Notes under the pieces: generated by a model
Told to the model about the DNA's origin: nothing
Databases searched by the model: none
The model's input: only the letters and a program-made list of their open reading frames with translations
Source: Lachnospiraceae bacterium
Lineage (GTDB): Bacteria > Bacillota > Clostridia > Lachnospirales > Lachnospiraceae
NCBI GenBank assembly: GCA_009780115.1
Contig: WRAQ01000009.1
Location: 1 to 64,000, forward strand
Direction: 5' to 3'
Length of the DNA stretch: 64,000 bases
Program-made: the position numbers and the translations under genes
Part shown: piece after piece, positions 35,777 to 45,424 of the stretch
How positions within the stretch are numbered: the stretch's first letter is position 1
Layout: each line of letters starts with the position of its first letter

Positions 35777-37439
35777 ATCTATTTTTTATAACAAACGCAT
35801 CCAGCTCATCAGCCGGTATCGGCCTTGAGTAATAGTATCCCTGTAAATAATCACATCCATGCGATTCTAGCAGGGTCAAATGCCCGTCAGTCTCCACACC
35901 TTCGGCAGTAATTGATAAGTTAAGGTTCCGCGCCAGGGTGATAATCGATTTTAAGATTGCTTCCGATGCGGGGTCATGGATTACATCATACAAGAAACTC
36001 CGGTCTATTTTCAAGTTATCCAGCGGTATTTTTTTAAGATAGCTCATCGATGAGTATCCTGTGCCGAAATCGTCCAGTGATATCCGCACCCCGATCCCGC
36101 GTAACCTGTTTAGCATATCAATAATATTCTGGACATCGGCAATAAAAATACTCTCCGTTATCTCAACTATGAGATTGGCCGGCGGGATTGAATTTTCCTC
36201 AAGCAGGCCTTCTATCCTTTCCACCAGGCCGGAAGCCATAAACTGGGTCACGGATACGTTGATAGAAATATAGAAGTCCTGGTCAGTTTCTAAGCGTTTT
36301 TTCAACTCTTTTAAGGCCGCCGTCAAAACAAAATCCCCAATTTGGCAGATCAATCCGGTTTGCTCCGCAAGCGGGATAAACGTCATCGGGCCTACAATAC
36401 CGCGCTGCGGGTGCTCCCATCTTATTAAAGCCTCGGCACCGGATATTTTCTGTGATTCCCGGCAAATGATTGGTTGAAAATGTAGGATAAATTCGTTATT
36501 CTCGACCGCTTTTCTAAGTTCATAAAGCAGTTTGATGTGGTCGTCTGTGCTTCTCCGGATATCTTCGTTCATTATACAAATATGGTTAATCTCATTGTTT
36601 TGAACATGATTGACCGCAAGCTCCGCATCTTTCATCAGCGATAAAAAATCACAATTCCCATCTGCCGCGAGGGTAATCCCGATCTTGAAATTCACATATA
36701 TCGGCTGCTTGTCTATTTCCAGCGGTATTTCAAATGCTTCCTTAATCATTTGGGCGGTTGTTTCCATTTCCCGCGTATCTGAAACTTCATTAAAAATAAT
36801 GATAAACCGATCGGCATCCATTTTGGCAATCAGGTTGTCCGTCAGGGTCAGAAGCCGCTTTGCCGTATGCAGCAATACTGCATCGCCGCGCTCATGCCCA
36901 AAAACAGCATTGATGTCCCGGAACCGGTTAATATTGAGCATCATTAACCCGATATTTGATAAACTGACCGATTCGACATGACCGGCAAGGGCATCAGATA
37001 TGTACTCACGGCGATATAACCCGGTGAGTGAATCGATATAGGCTAATTGTGCAAGCCGATTTTCTAAGATTTTCCGTTCGGTGATATTAACCGAGACACC
37101 ATAGATTTTTTCACGTTTTTCATTAATGAACCGGCCGCGGATATGAAACCAATGCTTCTTGCCTTTGCTGTCAATAATAGAAACTTCAACCGAAATAATA
37201 TCAGCTTGCCCCGCCAAATATTTATTAATCGCTTCAGTTATTTGACTTTTTTCACGATAAAGGTGAAGATTGATAAAAGTCTCGAAATCATAATCGTAGT
37301 CAGCCTGCCGGATGCCCAGCATCGCTTCAAACTCATCGCCGAAAATAAGTTTTTTGAAATCCGGCGATAGCTCCCAGTTCAAAGCTTCAGCGCAGTCAAG
37401 CGCGAAACCCAGCTTAAACTCTTGCTCTTTGTTTCGCAT
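35775..37439 (-). CDS. PAS - degenerate GGDEF - EAL cyclic-di-GMP phosphodiesterase
   Basis: The 554-residue cytoplasmic protein has a PAS-like N-terminal domain (about 10-125, ending FINEKREKIYGVSVNITERK). A GGDEF domain (about 130-290) has MDADRF in place of the RxGGDEF active loop, so it should lack cyclase activity. The EAL domain (about 305-550) is intact: AEALIRW, NVSVTQF, VEITES, LDDFGTGYSS, KIDRSF, TAEGVET and GCDYLQGYYYS. It probably hydrolyses cyclic di-GMP, with the GGDEF domain serving as a regulatory GTP-binding module. Its place inside a polysaccharide region suggests signal-dependent control of surface glycan (inference). Confidence 0.92.
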   Translation of the reverse strand: MRNKEQEFKLGFALDCAEALNWELSPDFKKLIFGDEFEAMLGIRQADYDYDFETFINLHLYREKSQITEAINKYLAGQADIISVEVSIIDSKGKKHWFHIRGRFINEKREKIYGVSVNITERKILENRLAQLAYIDSLTGLYRREYISDALAGHVESVSLSNIGLMMLNINRFRDINAVFGHERGDAVLLHTAKRLLTLTDNLIAKMDADRFIIIFNEVSDTREMETTAQMIKEAFEIPLEIDKQPIYVNFKIGITLAADGNCDFLSLMKDAELAVNHVQNNEINHICIMNEDIRRSTDDHIKLLYELRKAVENNEFILHFQPIICRESQKISGAEALIRWEHPQRGIVGPMTFIPLAEQTGLICQIGDFVLTAALKELKKRLETDQDFYISINVSVTQFMASGLVERIEGLLEENSIPPANLIVEITESIFIADVQNIIDMLNRLRGIGVRISLDDFGTGYSSMSYLKKIPLDNLKIDRSFLYDVIHDPASEAILKSIITLARNLNLSITAEGVETDGHLTLLESHGCDYLQGYYYSRPIPADELDAFVIKNR

Positions 37440-37592
37440 AAAACAGTTCTCCTAATCCGTCTGAAAAGTAGATGTTAACTGCTTTATATTTTATCATGAA
37501 ATATCATTTTTTGCTATATGTATCTCTTCCCGGATGATGAAAGTAGGGCAACAATTATTAAGTCGATATTATTCATATTATTTTGATTTTTA

Positions 37593-37621
37593 TTGACTTA
37601 ATAGTATTGATGTGTTATATT
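37593..37621 (+). promoter_or_regulatory. Sigma-A promoter of the DUF4143 ATPase gene at 37650
   Basis: TTGACT (37593-37598), 17 bases, TATATT (37616-37621), with TGT just before the -10 box. AAAGAGG precedes the ATG at 37650. Confidence 0.82.
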
Positions 37622-37649
37622 TTCATTAAAAATATCAAAGAGGCTGATT

Positions 37650-38948
37650 ATGAAACGAAAAATTACAGAACAATTTGTCCAATGGAAGAATAAAAGTACC
37701 GGTCGTATGCCACTTTTGCTTTATGGTGCAAGACAAGTTGGCAAAACCCATATAATTAGGGAGTTCGGCGAGAAGTATTACAAAAATGTAGCTTATTTCA
37801 ATCTTGAAACCAATCAGTCTGTTAGTTCCTATTTTGTTGAAAATATAGAACCGGAACGAATTCTTCGTTTTTTGGAAATGGCTTCTTTGAATCGAATTGT
37901 CCCCAATGATACCCTAATAATACTTGATGAGATTCAATCCTGCGAACGAGCACTTACTTCATTGAAATATTTCAATGAAATCATGCCGGAATATCATATT
38001 GCTTGCGCAGGAAGTTTATTAGGGGTTGCAATCAATCGTGAAAATTACTCTTTTCCGGTTGGCAATGTTGATTCAATGACATTGTTTCCGATGGATTTTG
38101 AAGAATATCTTTGGGCATTAAATGAAGAACGGCTTTGTAATGAAATCAAGAAATGTTTTGGGGAAAGTGAAGCTTTACCTACTGCTTTACATGAAAAAGC
38201 CCTTGATTATTTCAAGCAATATTTGATTATTGGCGGAATGCCAAGAGCAATTTTGGAGTACCTCGAAACTAAAAGCCTTATAACTATTCCGGATATACAG
38301 AATAAAATCATGAATGACTACATCGCTGACATGACAAAATATGCTTCTAATAAAGAAAGCGTTAAAATACGCGCCGCATACAATTCCATACCTGTTCAGC
38401 TTGCAAAAGATAATAAAAAATTTCAATACAAGCTGGCACAAAGGGGCGGCACAGCCACCATTTTTGGAGTAGCACTCGAATGGCTGAATTTTGCCGGAAT
38501 CGTACTTAAATGCGAAAGAATAACTCATGGTTTAATGCCAATTTCTGTCCATCGCGATTTGTCCGCTTTTAAATTATATATGAGTGATGTAGGGTTACTG
38601 ACAATGATAAGCGGAATGTCACAGCAAACGATTTTGTCAGCCGGTGAAGTACAACATAATTTTATTGGTTCCATTATTGAAAACTATGTTGCGCAGACAT
38701 TTGCAAGCAAACATTATAGTTTGCATTATTGGACTAATGAAGGTATTTCGGAACTTGATTTTGTTTTGCAGAAAGATAATGATATTATAGCTGTTGAAGT
38801 GAAAACCGGAATCAGGACAAAATCTAAAAGCCTTAATATTTTTGTAACGAAATATAATCCGGCTTATTCAATTCGAATTTCATCAAAGAATTTCGGATAT
38901 CAGAACAACATAAAATCCGTTCCGTTATATGCGGTTTTTTGTATTTAA
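37650..38948 (+). CDS. AAA ATPase with DUF4143 domain
   Basis: The 432-residue protein has Walker A GARQVGKTH (about 26-34), Walker B TLIILDEIQ, an arginine-containing CAGSLLG sensor, and a C-terminal nuclease-like region with ELDFVLQ...IIAVEVKTG (about 365-400), the PD-(D/E)XK-like pattern usual for DUF4143. The family is widespread and accessory. A role in genome defence, or mobility with genomic islands, has been suggested but not settled. It has its own promoter and is convergent with a second member of the family at 39059, with 110 bases between. Confidence 0.88.
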   Translation: MKRKITEQFVQWKNKSTGRMPLLLYGARQVGKTHIIREFGEKYYKNVAYFNLETNQSVSSYFVENIEPERILRFLEMASLNRIVPNDTLIILDEIQSCERALTSLKYFNEIMPEYHIACAGSLLGVAINRENYSFPVGNVDSMTLFPMDFEEYLWALNEERLCNEIKKCFGESEALPTALHEKALDYFKQYLIIGGMPRAILEYLETKSLITIPDIQNKIMNDYIADMTKYASNKESVKIRAAYNSIPVQLAKDNKKFQYKLAQRGGTATIFGVALEWLNFAGIVLKCERITHGLMPISVHRDLSAFKLYMSDVGLLTMISGMSQQTILSAGEVQHNFIGSIIENYVAQTFASKHYSLHYWTNEGISELDFVLQKDNDIIAVEVKTGIRTKSKSLNIFVTKYNPAYSIRISSKNFGYQNNIKSVPLYAVFCI

Positions 38949-39058
38949 AAATTTGGAAGCAGAGATTATCTCATTTCGTTAAGCAGAATACAATGTACTG
39001 TTGTGATGTTTTCTTATCTGCATTTCACTTTAATATCGTCATAATCATAAATATTATT

Positions 39059-40273
39059 TCATGCTAAGTCAGAAGCAAGCAGAAAATCGCAAATATTTTT
39101 ATGCTTAATTCCTTCGCGGCTCATATCAAACTCGTCCAAAGAAACAACGTATTTGGGGAAATTGTCTTTTATACCATCGTATACATTAAACTCACGCCGG
39201 ATTGTGTCTTCTGATGCAAGAAGATAGGAAACCTGAACATAAAGCTTCTCCTTTCTTTTTTCACAAACAAAATCAATTTCTTTCGTACCCGCTTTTCCCA
39301 CAGTAATTTTGTAACCTCTGCGAAGCAATTCCATATAAACAATATTTTCAAGTACGAGATTGATATCTTTCATATTTCCGCCAAAAACTGCCTCGCGGAT
39401 GCCATGATCGGCAATATAGTATTTTTCATTGATTGTTAATAGTTTTTTACCCTGCAAATCCTGTCTGCGGACTTGATAGAAAAGAAAAGCATCCATGCAA
39501 TAGTTAATGTAATTCATAATCGTTTCAGGTGCTGCCATACGGCTTTCATTTTTGAAGTATTTTGATATTGAAGCTGCTGAAAACGTTGTCCCGACATTTC
39601 CAAATATATAAGCAATAATACGTTCCAATAAATCAACATCACGAACTTTGTTACGTTTTACAATATCTTTGAAGACCACCGAATTGTATAAATCCACAAG
39701 ATAAAGCTGTGATGGAATATCTTTGTATCGAAGATTGCCAAGATACGGCATACCGCCGAAAGTAAGATATGTTGTAAACGCTTCCTGTCTTTTTATATTG
39801 GGAAAAATAGTTGCATATAGCTCGGTAAACTCCTTAAAAGAAAAAGGATAAATGACAAATTCTACATATCTTCCAGCAAGATAGGTCGCAAGCTCTCCGG
39901 AAAGTAACTTGGCGTTTGAGCCGGTGATATAGATATCACAATCGAACTCAACACGGAATGAATTGATGCATTTTTCCCAATCAATAACCTCTTGTATCTC
40001 ATCAAAAAAAAGATAAATTTTTCCCGCGATACCCGAAATCCTCTTTGTAACTTCCTCATGCAAAGAATCAGCTTTACATAAATGGATATTCTTCATATCT
40101 TCAAAATTGAACTTAATAAACTGTGAGTTTGAAACACCTTGCGAAATTAAGTCATTTTGGATTAACTCCAACATGACCGATTTTCCACTACGCCTGATAC
40201 CGGTTAAAACTTTGATAAGTTCTGTACCAATAAATGGACGGATAAGACTCATATATGCTTCTCTTTTTATCAT
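39059..40273 (-). CDS. AAA ATPase with DUF4143 domain (second, divergent copy)
   Basis: The product is 404 residues from the ATG at 40273, preceded by AAAGGAG at good spacing. An in-frame upstream ATG at 40291 overlaps the ribosome binding site region. Walker A is GIRRSGKSVM, Walker B IYLFFDEIQ, the sensor is YITGSNAKLL, and the C-terminal nuclease-like motif is KEIDFVCEKR...YVQVSY. Sequence similarity to the protein at 37650 is only in motifs, so these are different subfamilies brought together, not a recent duplication. The promoter lies at 40304-40332 with a palindrome just upstream. Confidence 0.88.
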   Translation of the reverse strand: MIKREAYMSLIRPFIGTELIKVLTGIRRSGKSVMLELIQNDLISQGVSNSQFIKFNFEDMKNIHLCKADSLHEEVTKRISGIAGKIYLFFDEIQEVIDWEKCINSFRVEFDCDIYITGSNAKLLSGELATYLAGRYVEFVIYPFSFKEFTELYATIFPNIKRQEAFTTYLTFGGMPYLGNLRYKDIPSQLYLVDLYNSVVFKDIVKRNKVRDVDLLERIIAYIFGNVGTTFSAASISKYFKNESRMAAPETIMNYINYCMDAFLFYQVRRQDLQGKKLLTINEKYYIADHGIREAVFGGNMKDINLVLENIVYMELLRRGYKITVGKAGTKEIDFVCEKRKEKLYVQVSYLLASEDTIRREFNVYDGIKDNFPKYVVSLDEFDMSREGIKHKNICDFLLASDLA

Positions 40274-40303
40274 GGAAAACACTCCTTTCACTCAATTAAG
40301 CTG

Positions 40304-40332
40304 ATTTTAGCACAGATATAACTTAATTTCAA
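40304..40332 (-). promoter_or_regulatory. Sigma-A promoter of the DUF4143 gene at 39059
   Basis: On the minus strand TTGAAA (40332-40327), 17 bases, TAAAAT (40309-40304), with a TG extension. The spacer holds ATTAAGTTATATC, a near copy of the half-site in the palindrome 12 bases upstream. Confidence 0.72.
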
Positions 40333-40343
40333 GAGCATTTTTT

Positions 40344-40373
40344 AATTTCATTAAGATATATCTTAATGAAATT
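40344..40373. promoter_or_regulatory. Perfect 30-bp palindrome (candidate operator)
   Basis: AATTTCATTAAGATA is followed directly by its reverse complement TATCTTAATGAAATT, with no loop. It covers the last codons and stop of the methyltransferase/kinase gene and lies upstream of the DUF4143 promoter, whose spacer repeats the ATTAAG(A/T)TATATC half-site. Confidence 0.6.
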
Positions 40374-42558
40374 GCGAAAACATGGCAACATTCATTTGTA
40401 TCTCCAAGTGATTATTTTCTTGTTTGTTTAAACCTTTAAGAGACAAATAAAAATTCGGATCGGCAGTTTTAAATAAATAACAGTTGTTATTTATCTTCTT
40501 TCCGTTAGATTTAAGATACTTTCTTCCAATTTGCCTTTCTTCCCCGTTCCATTTAAGACTATGAACTGAAACAACACAAGCCATATCAGCCGGGTCAAGG
40601 CGGAGCCGGCGGGTGCCTTTCGGTATAGTTATGTCAACCAGGACATTGCTTTCATCAAGATAGGCATTTGATAAATGAATAGACTCTGCTTCCGAAAACC
40701 CCCTGCCGGAATCTATAAAAACCTGAACATGACGGGCTGGTGCCTTTTTAATATATGGTTCAATTAATGTTTTCGGGTCAACCGACATAACCCCAAAAGC
40801 CGCCCGCATTTCTAAAACTGATTTCCGGTTTCCGGCAACCATATCCTGAAATTTACGTTCATTTATACGGAAAGTTTCGATATCTTCAGGGGTAATCCCC
40901 CACTTTTCATAATATACATCAGGGTTAATTACTTTACGGGAACCCTCCTCTAACAAATAACAATACAGGGCACGATAAGCTGTTTCGTTTGGAGTAATCT
41001 CCGTATCCAGCATCCATTCATAGTCCATTAATGTCCAATTTTTCAAATTTGACAAATTTTTGCCTTGATTATTATTATCAAGCATCAGATTTGTAAATAT
41101 TAAATCATGATTTAACAAATGTGGAGCGGCTACCCGTTCAGAATCGGAGCGTAACTCTTCGTCTTTAAGTAAAGTACTATTTATTTCTGTTAGAGCGGTG
41201 AACCTATCTATCAGTTCATTAAATAACACTTTATCCTCTTTTTTAATGCACTCATCAAGTTGTTCCGCCAAAGTTTTACCTTCAATATATTCGAACTCGG
41301 CACTCTTCCCATCATCTGCCAGCCAACACTTATTTACTGCTATACCTGTTTCTTTGTATTGATTTAATAACAAGTGATATGATTCAATAATTTGCATAAT
41401 ATGAGCTTCTGCTTCACGGGTTAATGGTGTTTTAAAGACCTTTTTATCTTTGGTTATTCCGGTGCGGATACGATAAGAAGGGGCGCGGTCATTCGAATAA
41501 CGCAGGTAAGCCGTATCAGTATCTTTACCGGTATAAATAAAATATGAATTACTAAATAAGGGGAACAAATCATCAGCGATAATACTGTCAAAAACCTTTT
41601 TTTCATTAAATAATTCCATCCGGGGGCGGTCAAAATTGCGGGTATTGTCGTATAACTCACCCTTAAGCGGGAGCCGGGTATCGGAAAACAAAGTGGTCAT
41701 AAACTTGTAATCAGGATAAGGGTAATAAAAATTATAATCGGTGATTCCGGCGGAAGTCAGCATTTTTTCAAAGTGCGGGCGGGTAAATGTACGGGCGCGA
41801 TTATTATCAGCGCCAAATCGCTCTTCTTGCGATTTGTGTGCAATATTATTGCTATGAGCAGCTTCATCTGCGAATAGTAATCGGGCGCGGTTATTATCAG
41901 TATGATAATCCTCAAGGCCGCTGAAAAATGTACCTAGATGGTCTTCAGTGCAACCGGCCCAGTATTTTAAGCCGAAACGGTTTTCAATCGCAATCGCCAA
42001 GTGGCCGTCAGCGCTAAGGTGATGCCGGACAATCTTAAGCATTTCGATATAAGGGTCAAAATTAGAATTATTCACATCCGGGGGGGTAATATAAAGACAG
42101 CAGTATTCAAAAACGCCAATGAATAGGATAAAGTCAAAATCATTGGGTAAATCGGGTTCAATATCGGCAAAATTACCGATATGAATAATGATATTATCAT
42201 GTTCCTGATGACGGTAAGCATTAATTTTGCTGCGGGTTTCCGACAAGTCAATACAGACGACTTCACCGGCCTTTTCCGCAAGGATACCGGTGATTGCCCC
42301 GCAGCCGGAACCGATTTCGAGGACTTTGTGCGTTTTGTCAATCGGCAGCCATTCGACAATATTGTGGCGGAGGTAGGAAAGGTGATAAAGGAAAGACCAG
42401 TCATTTGATTTTTCGATAATTTCCGGGAAATCGGCAGGGGGGTGGTTCATAACCACGTTAAGGATATCCTGTTCGACCGCACCGTCAGTGTAGAGGTCGG
42501 AACCGGAATAATGCGTATAATCAAGATTTACTTTGCCGATTTGGGTTATTTTACTCAT
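40363..42558 (-). CDS. WbdD-like bifunctional methyltransferase/kinase (glycan chain terminator)
   Basis: The 731-residue protein has an N-terminal class I methyltransferase domain (about 50-300) with the SAM-binding VLEIGSGCGAITG (motif I, about 79-91) and VCIDLS (acidic end of strand 2). A protein-kinase-like or phosphotransferase-like domain follows (about 340-560) with NHDLIFTNLMLD (catalytic Asp485, Asn490) and LMDYEWML (metal-binding Asp512). The C-terminal 150 residues form a beta-rich domain with RLRLDPADM. This layout matches WbdD, which phosphorylates and methylates the non-reducing end of E. coli O9a polymannose and so stops elongation. The next genes encode Wzt and Wzm, as in that system. 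Function is inference from architecture and context. Confidence 0.72.
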   Translation of the reverse strand: MSKITQIGKVNLDYTHYSGSDLYTDGAVEQDILNVVMNHPPADFPEIIEKSNDWSFLYHLSYLRHNIVEWLPIDKTHKVLEIGSGCGAITGILAEKAGEVVCIDLSETRSKINAYRHQEHDNIIIHIGNFADIEPDLPNDFDFILFIGVFEYCCLYITPPDVNNSNFDPYIEMLKIVRHHLSADGHLAIAIENRFGLKYWAGCTEDHLGTFFSGLEDYHTDNNRARLLFADEAAHSNNIAHKSQEERFGADNNRARTFTRPHFEKMLTSAGITDYNFYYPYPDYKFMTTLFSDTRLPLKGELYDNTRNFDRPRMELFNEKKVFDSIIADDLFPLFSNSYFIYTGKDTDTAYLRYSNDRAPSYRIRTGITKDKKVFKTPLTREAEAHIMQIIESYHLLLNQYKETGIAVNKCWLADDGKSAEFEYIEGKTLAEQLDECIKKEDKVLFNELIDRFTALTEINSTLLKDEELRSDSERVAAPHLLNHDLIFTNLMLDNNNQGKNLSNLKNWTLMDYEWMLDTEITPNETAYRALYCYLLEEGSRKVINPDVYYEKWGITPEDIETFRINERKFQDMVAGNRKSVLEMRAAFGVMSVDPKTLIEPYIKKAPARHVQVFIDSGRGFSEAESIHLSNAYLDESNVLVDITIPKGTRRLRLDPADMACVVSVHSLKWNGEERQIGRKYLKSNGKKINNNCYLFKTADPNFYLSLKGLNKQENNHLEIQMNVAMFSQFH

Positions 42559-42618
42559 TTTATCTCACAGTTCTGCTTAGGGTCTGCTTATGAAGTCAGA
42601 AATGTACTCATGACCAAG

Positions 42619-43815
42619 TCACTCTATATTAATTACCGACCCCGGGTCAAAGTAACCAACAGTGTTTTTATCCGAAATAGCGGTAATCGTCAAAACATCA
42701 TAGAGGCGGTGGTACACCTTAAAATCGTCGCGCTCAAAACCGGTGACACCAAGCGAAAGCAGATAATCGCCGCCTTGGAGGTTCATTTTTTGGGTAAAAG
42801 TGACCTTTTTTACCAGCCCGGCACTGACAATATCAAAAAAAGCTTTTTCGACCATCGTATTAGTACCGGTGATTTCCGTCCCTTTACTGTCTTTAACCGT
42901 AAAAGCAAAAATCGGTGCTTTTATTTCCGTATTAAAGCGGACCCGCATATGAATTGAATAATCCCTGCCCTTAATAATCGCATTTACTTTGCTGCCATCT
43001 TCTTCGGTGATATAGTATTCTTCAATTACGGCTTCTTTGGTACCATATTCTTGTAAGTCAGGGTTAAGCATTTCGTATTGGCCGACAAGGACTCGTTTAT
43101 AAGCATCAATCATCTCTTTCGGGCTGCCTTCGCTTAGCTTTTCACCTTGATTCATCAGGACAACACGGTCACAGTATTTCGCAATACTGCTTAAATCATG
43201 GCTGACAAAGATAATTGTCTTACCCATTTGCCTAAATTCTTCAAACTTCTGGTAGCATTTGGTTTGGAAAAAAACGTCACCGACGGAAAGAGCTTCATCA
43301 ACGATTAAGATTTCCGGTTCGATATTGATTGCAACAGCAAACGCTAAGCGGATAAACATTCCGCTACTATAGGTTTTAACCGGCTGATTGACATAGTCGC
43401 CGATATCGGCAAAAGATAGGATTGCATCAAGTTTGGCGGCAATCTCTTTTTCTGAAAAGCCCATCATGGTGCCGTTTAGGTAGATATTTTCAATACCGTT
43501 GTATTCCATATTAAAACCGGCCCCTAGTTCAAGCAGGGCAGAAATACGGCCATTTACGCGGGCTTCGCCTTTAGTAGGGCTTAATACACCGGTGATAATC
43601 TTCAAAATGGTGGATTTCCCGGCACCGTTAGCGCCGATGATGCCGATGGTTTCGCCTTGACGAATCACCAAATCAACCCCTTTTAAAGCATAATGCTCTT
43701 TAAAACCCCGGCGTTTCAAACCAATCGCATCAAGAAGGCGGTCGGAGGGGCGGTCGTAAAGTTTATAGATTTTTTCAAGGCCTTTTAGTTCAATGGCAAT
43801 CGGGGTTTCCGGCAT
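42619..43815 (-). CDS. Polysaccharide ABC exporter ATPase with C-terminal carbohydrate-binding domain (Wzt type)
   Basis: The 398-residue protein has a nucleotide-binding domain (about 1-245) with GANGAGKST, the YSSGMFIRLAFAVA signature and ILIVDEALSVGD. A further 150 residues form a beta-sandwich resembling the Wzt C-terminal domain (about 260-395). In Wzt of O9a-type systems that domain binds the capped chain end and licenses export. TagH-type teichoic acid exporters instead carry other extensions. The gene lies between the permease and the WbdD-like terminator, which fits a cap-dependent export route. Confidence 0.9.
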   Translation of the reverse strand: MPETPIAIELKGLEKIYKLYDRPSDRLLDAIGLKRRGFKEHYALKGVDLVIRQGETIGIIGANGAGKSTILKIITGVLSPTKGEARVNGRISALLELGAGFNMEYNGIENIYLNGTMMGFSEKEIAAKLDAILSFADIGDYVNQPVKTYSSGMFIRLAFAVAINIEPEILIVDEALSVGDVFFQTKCYQKFEEFRQMGKTIIFVSHDLSSIAKYCDRVVLMNQGEKLSEGSPKEMIDAYKRVLVGQYEMLNPDLQEYGTKEAVIEEYYITEEDGSKVNAIIKGRDYSIHMRVRFNTEIKAPIFAFTVKDSKGTEITGTNTMVEKAFFDIVSAGLVKKVTFTQKMNLQGGDYLLSLGVTGFERDDFKVYHRLYDVLTITAISDKNTVGYFDPGSVINIE

Positions 43816-43860
43816 AAGAACCTTTCTAAATTTCCTAACACAGCTTTGTACATCTGTACA

Positions 43861-44859
43861 TCAAAGCACATCAGCAAAATGCGGGCGCAACCGTTTAAAT
43901 ATCAATGAACCGAAACAGAACATCATCACGGTTGCTATCCAAAAATAAGTTGAGGAATAAAAATGCTGAAAGAACCACATCTCACCATACATTGAGTTGC
44001 GGAACCCTTCAACAATATAAACCATCGGGTTGAGTTTGAATATCGGTTTCAAGGTATCCGACACCATCGAAATATCCCAAAGAATCGGGGTCGCCCACAT
44101 TCCTACCTGCAAAACGATGGCAATAATTTGGGTTAAATCTTTGAAAAAAACCACAATTGCACAAGTAAGATAGCTGGTTGCCAGCACAAAAACAAAAGTA
44201 CAGATACTATAATAAATAAGCTGCAAAGTATATACCGTCGGATAATATCCATAACCTGAAGATAAAAAAATCAGAATAACCATAAAAAAGATATGGATAA
44301 AGGTCGCCGCAATCAACTTAATAATTGGCAGGATGCTGATGTTAAAAACTACCTTTTTGACGAGATAATTGTATTCGACCAATGATTGTGTCCCATTTAC
44401 CAGCATTTCTTGAAAATAAAACCACGGAACCAACCCACTAGTGAGAAAAAGGACATAAGGTACTTCAATACCGCTGGCAAGCAGTTGGCTGCGGGTATTA
44501 AATACTTTGTCAAAAACAATCCAGTACATTACCACTGTAACAACCGGCTGAACCATCGCCCAGACAAAACCAAGATATGAACCGGCATAACGTTTCTTAA
44601 AATCATTTCGGGCCAGCTTCCAAATCATCTTGCGGCTTTGCCATAATTCTTTGGGCAGAACCGTAAGGCGGTCATAATAAATACCAAATATAACCGCCGA
44701 AAAACCTAGTAAAATACAGGCACAGATTTTTTTAAGCCTTTCAGTTACCGGATCGGCAAGCGGATTATTATGAAATAAAATAACACCTGCTATTATTGCG
44801 CAGACAAAGACGAAAACGAATATTTGAAGCCATTTTTGCTTGTTAATTTGTCTTTTCAT
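43861..44859 (-). CDS. Polysaccharide ABC exporter permease (Wzm/TagG type)
   Basis: The 332-residue membrane protein has the ABC-2 permease core with LARNDFKKRYAGSYLGFVWA, the hallmark interfacial motif of Wzm/TagG proteins, and six membrane segments. An extra pair of membrane helices (about 10-65) sits before the core, making the protein longer than the usual 260-270 residues. With the ATPase downstream it should export a lipid-linked glycan across the membrane. It lies 3 bases after rfbC. Confidence 0.92.
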   Translation of the reverse strand: MKRQINKQKWLQIFVFVFVCAIIAGVILFHNNPLADPVTERLKKICACILLGFSAVIFGIYYDRLTVLPKELWQSRKMIWKLARNDFKKRYAGSYLGFVWAMVQPVVTVVMYWIVFDKVFNTRSQLLASGIEVPYVLFLTSGLVPWFYFQEMLVNGTQSLVEYNYLVKKVVFNISILPIIKLIAATFIHIFFMVILIFLSSGYGYYPTVYTLQLIYYSICTFVFVLATSYLTCAIVVFFKDLTQIIAIVLQVGMWATPILWDISMVSDTLKPIFKLNPMVYIVEGFRNSMYGEMWFFQHFYSSTYFWIATVMMFCFGSLIFKRLRPHFADVL

Positions 44860-44862
44860 AAA

Positions 44863-45402
44863 CTAAATGAAGCTCTTCCATATCTTATCACGCTCGGACA
44901 AAACCGGCTCCGTCCCGGCCGCAACCGGCCATTCTATCCCAATCGCCGGGTCATTATACAAAAGCCCGCCTTCATCATTCGGGTGATAAAAATCACTGCA
45001 TTTATAGGCAAATTCAGCATATTCGGAAAGAACCAGAAAACCATGGGCAAAACCTTTCGGTACGAAAAATTGCTTTTTATTTTCCGCCGAAAGAATCAGG
45101 CCGTACCATTTTCCATAAGTCGCCGAACCTTTACGAATATCAACGGCAACATCAAAAACTTCACCGCTTAAGACACGGACAAGCTTGTCTTGCGGGTGTT
45201 CAACTTGAAAATGCAGGCCACGCAGGACGTTTTTGGCCGAAGAAGATTGGTTGTCCTGTACGAAAGTACAATCTATGCCCGCTTCTTTAAAGTCATTTTC
45301 ATTGTAAGTTTCCATAAAATAACCGCGCGAATCGCCAAATACACGGGGGGTAATGATTTTCAAGCCTTCGATATGGCATGTTTCAATGGTAAATTTGCTC
45401 AT
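44863..45402 (-). CDS. rfbC: dTDP-4-dehydrorhamnose 3,5-epimerase
   Basis: The 179-residue cupin-fold enzyme has ITPRVFGDSRGYFMETYNE, the catalytic LRGLHFQ (His), VAVDIRKGS.TYGKW, and FAHGFLVLS...YKCSDFYHP. It carries out the third step of dTDP-L-rhamnose synthesis. RmlA and RmlB are encoded at 48365 and 49264, separated by a serpin and a GH25 gene. Repeat C lies upstream of the start. Confidence 0.97.
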   Translation of the reverse strand: MSKFTIETCHIEGLKIITPRVFGDSRGYFMETYNENDFKEAGIDCTFVQDNQSSSAKNVLRGLHFQVEHPQDKLVRVLSGEVFDVAVDIRKGSATYGKWYGLILSAENKKQFFVPKGFAHGFLVLSEYAEFAYKCSDFYHPNDEGGLLYNDPAIGIEWPVAAGTEPVLSERDKIWKSFI

Positions 45403-45424
45403 TTTTAACCTCTATAATGCTGTT

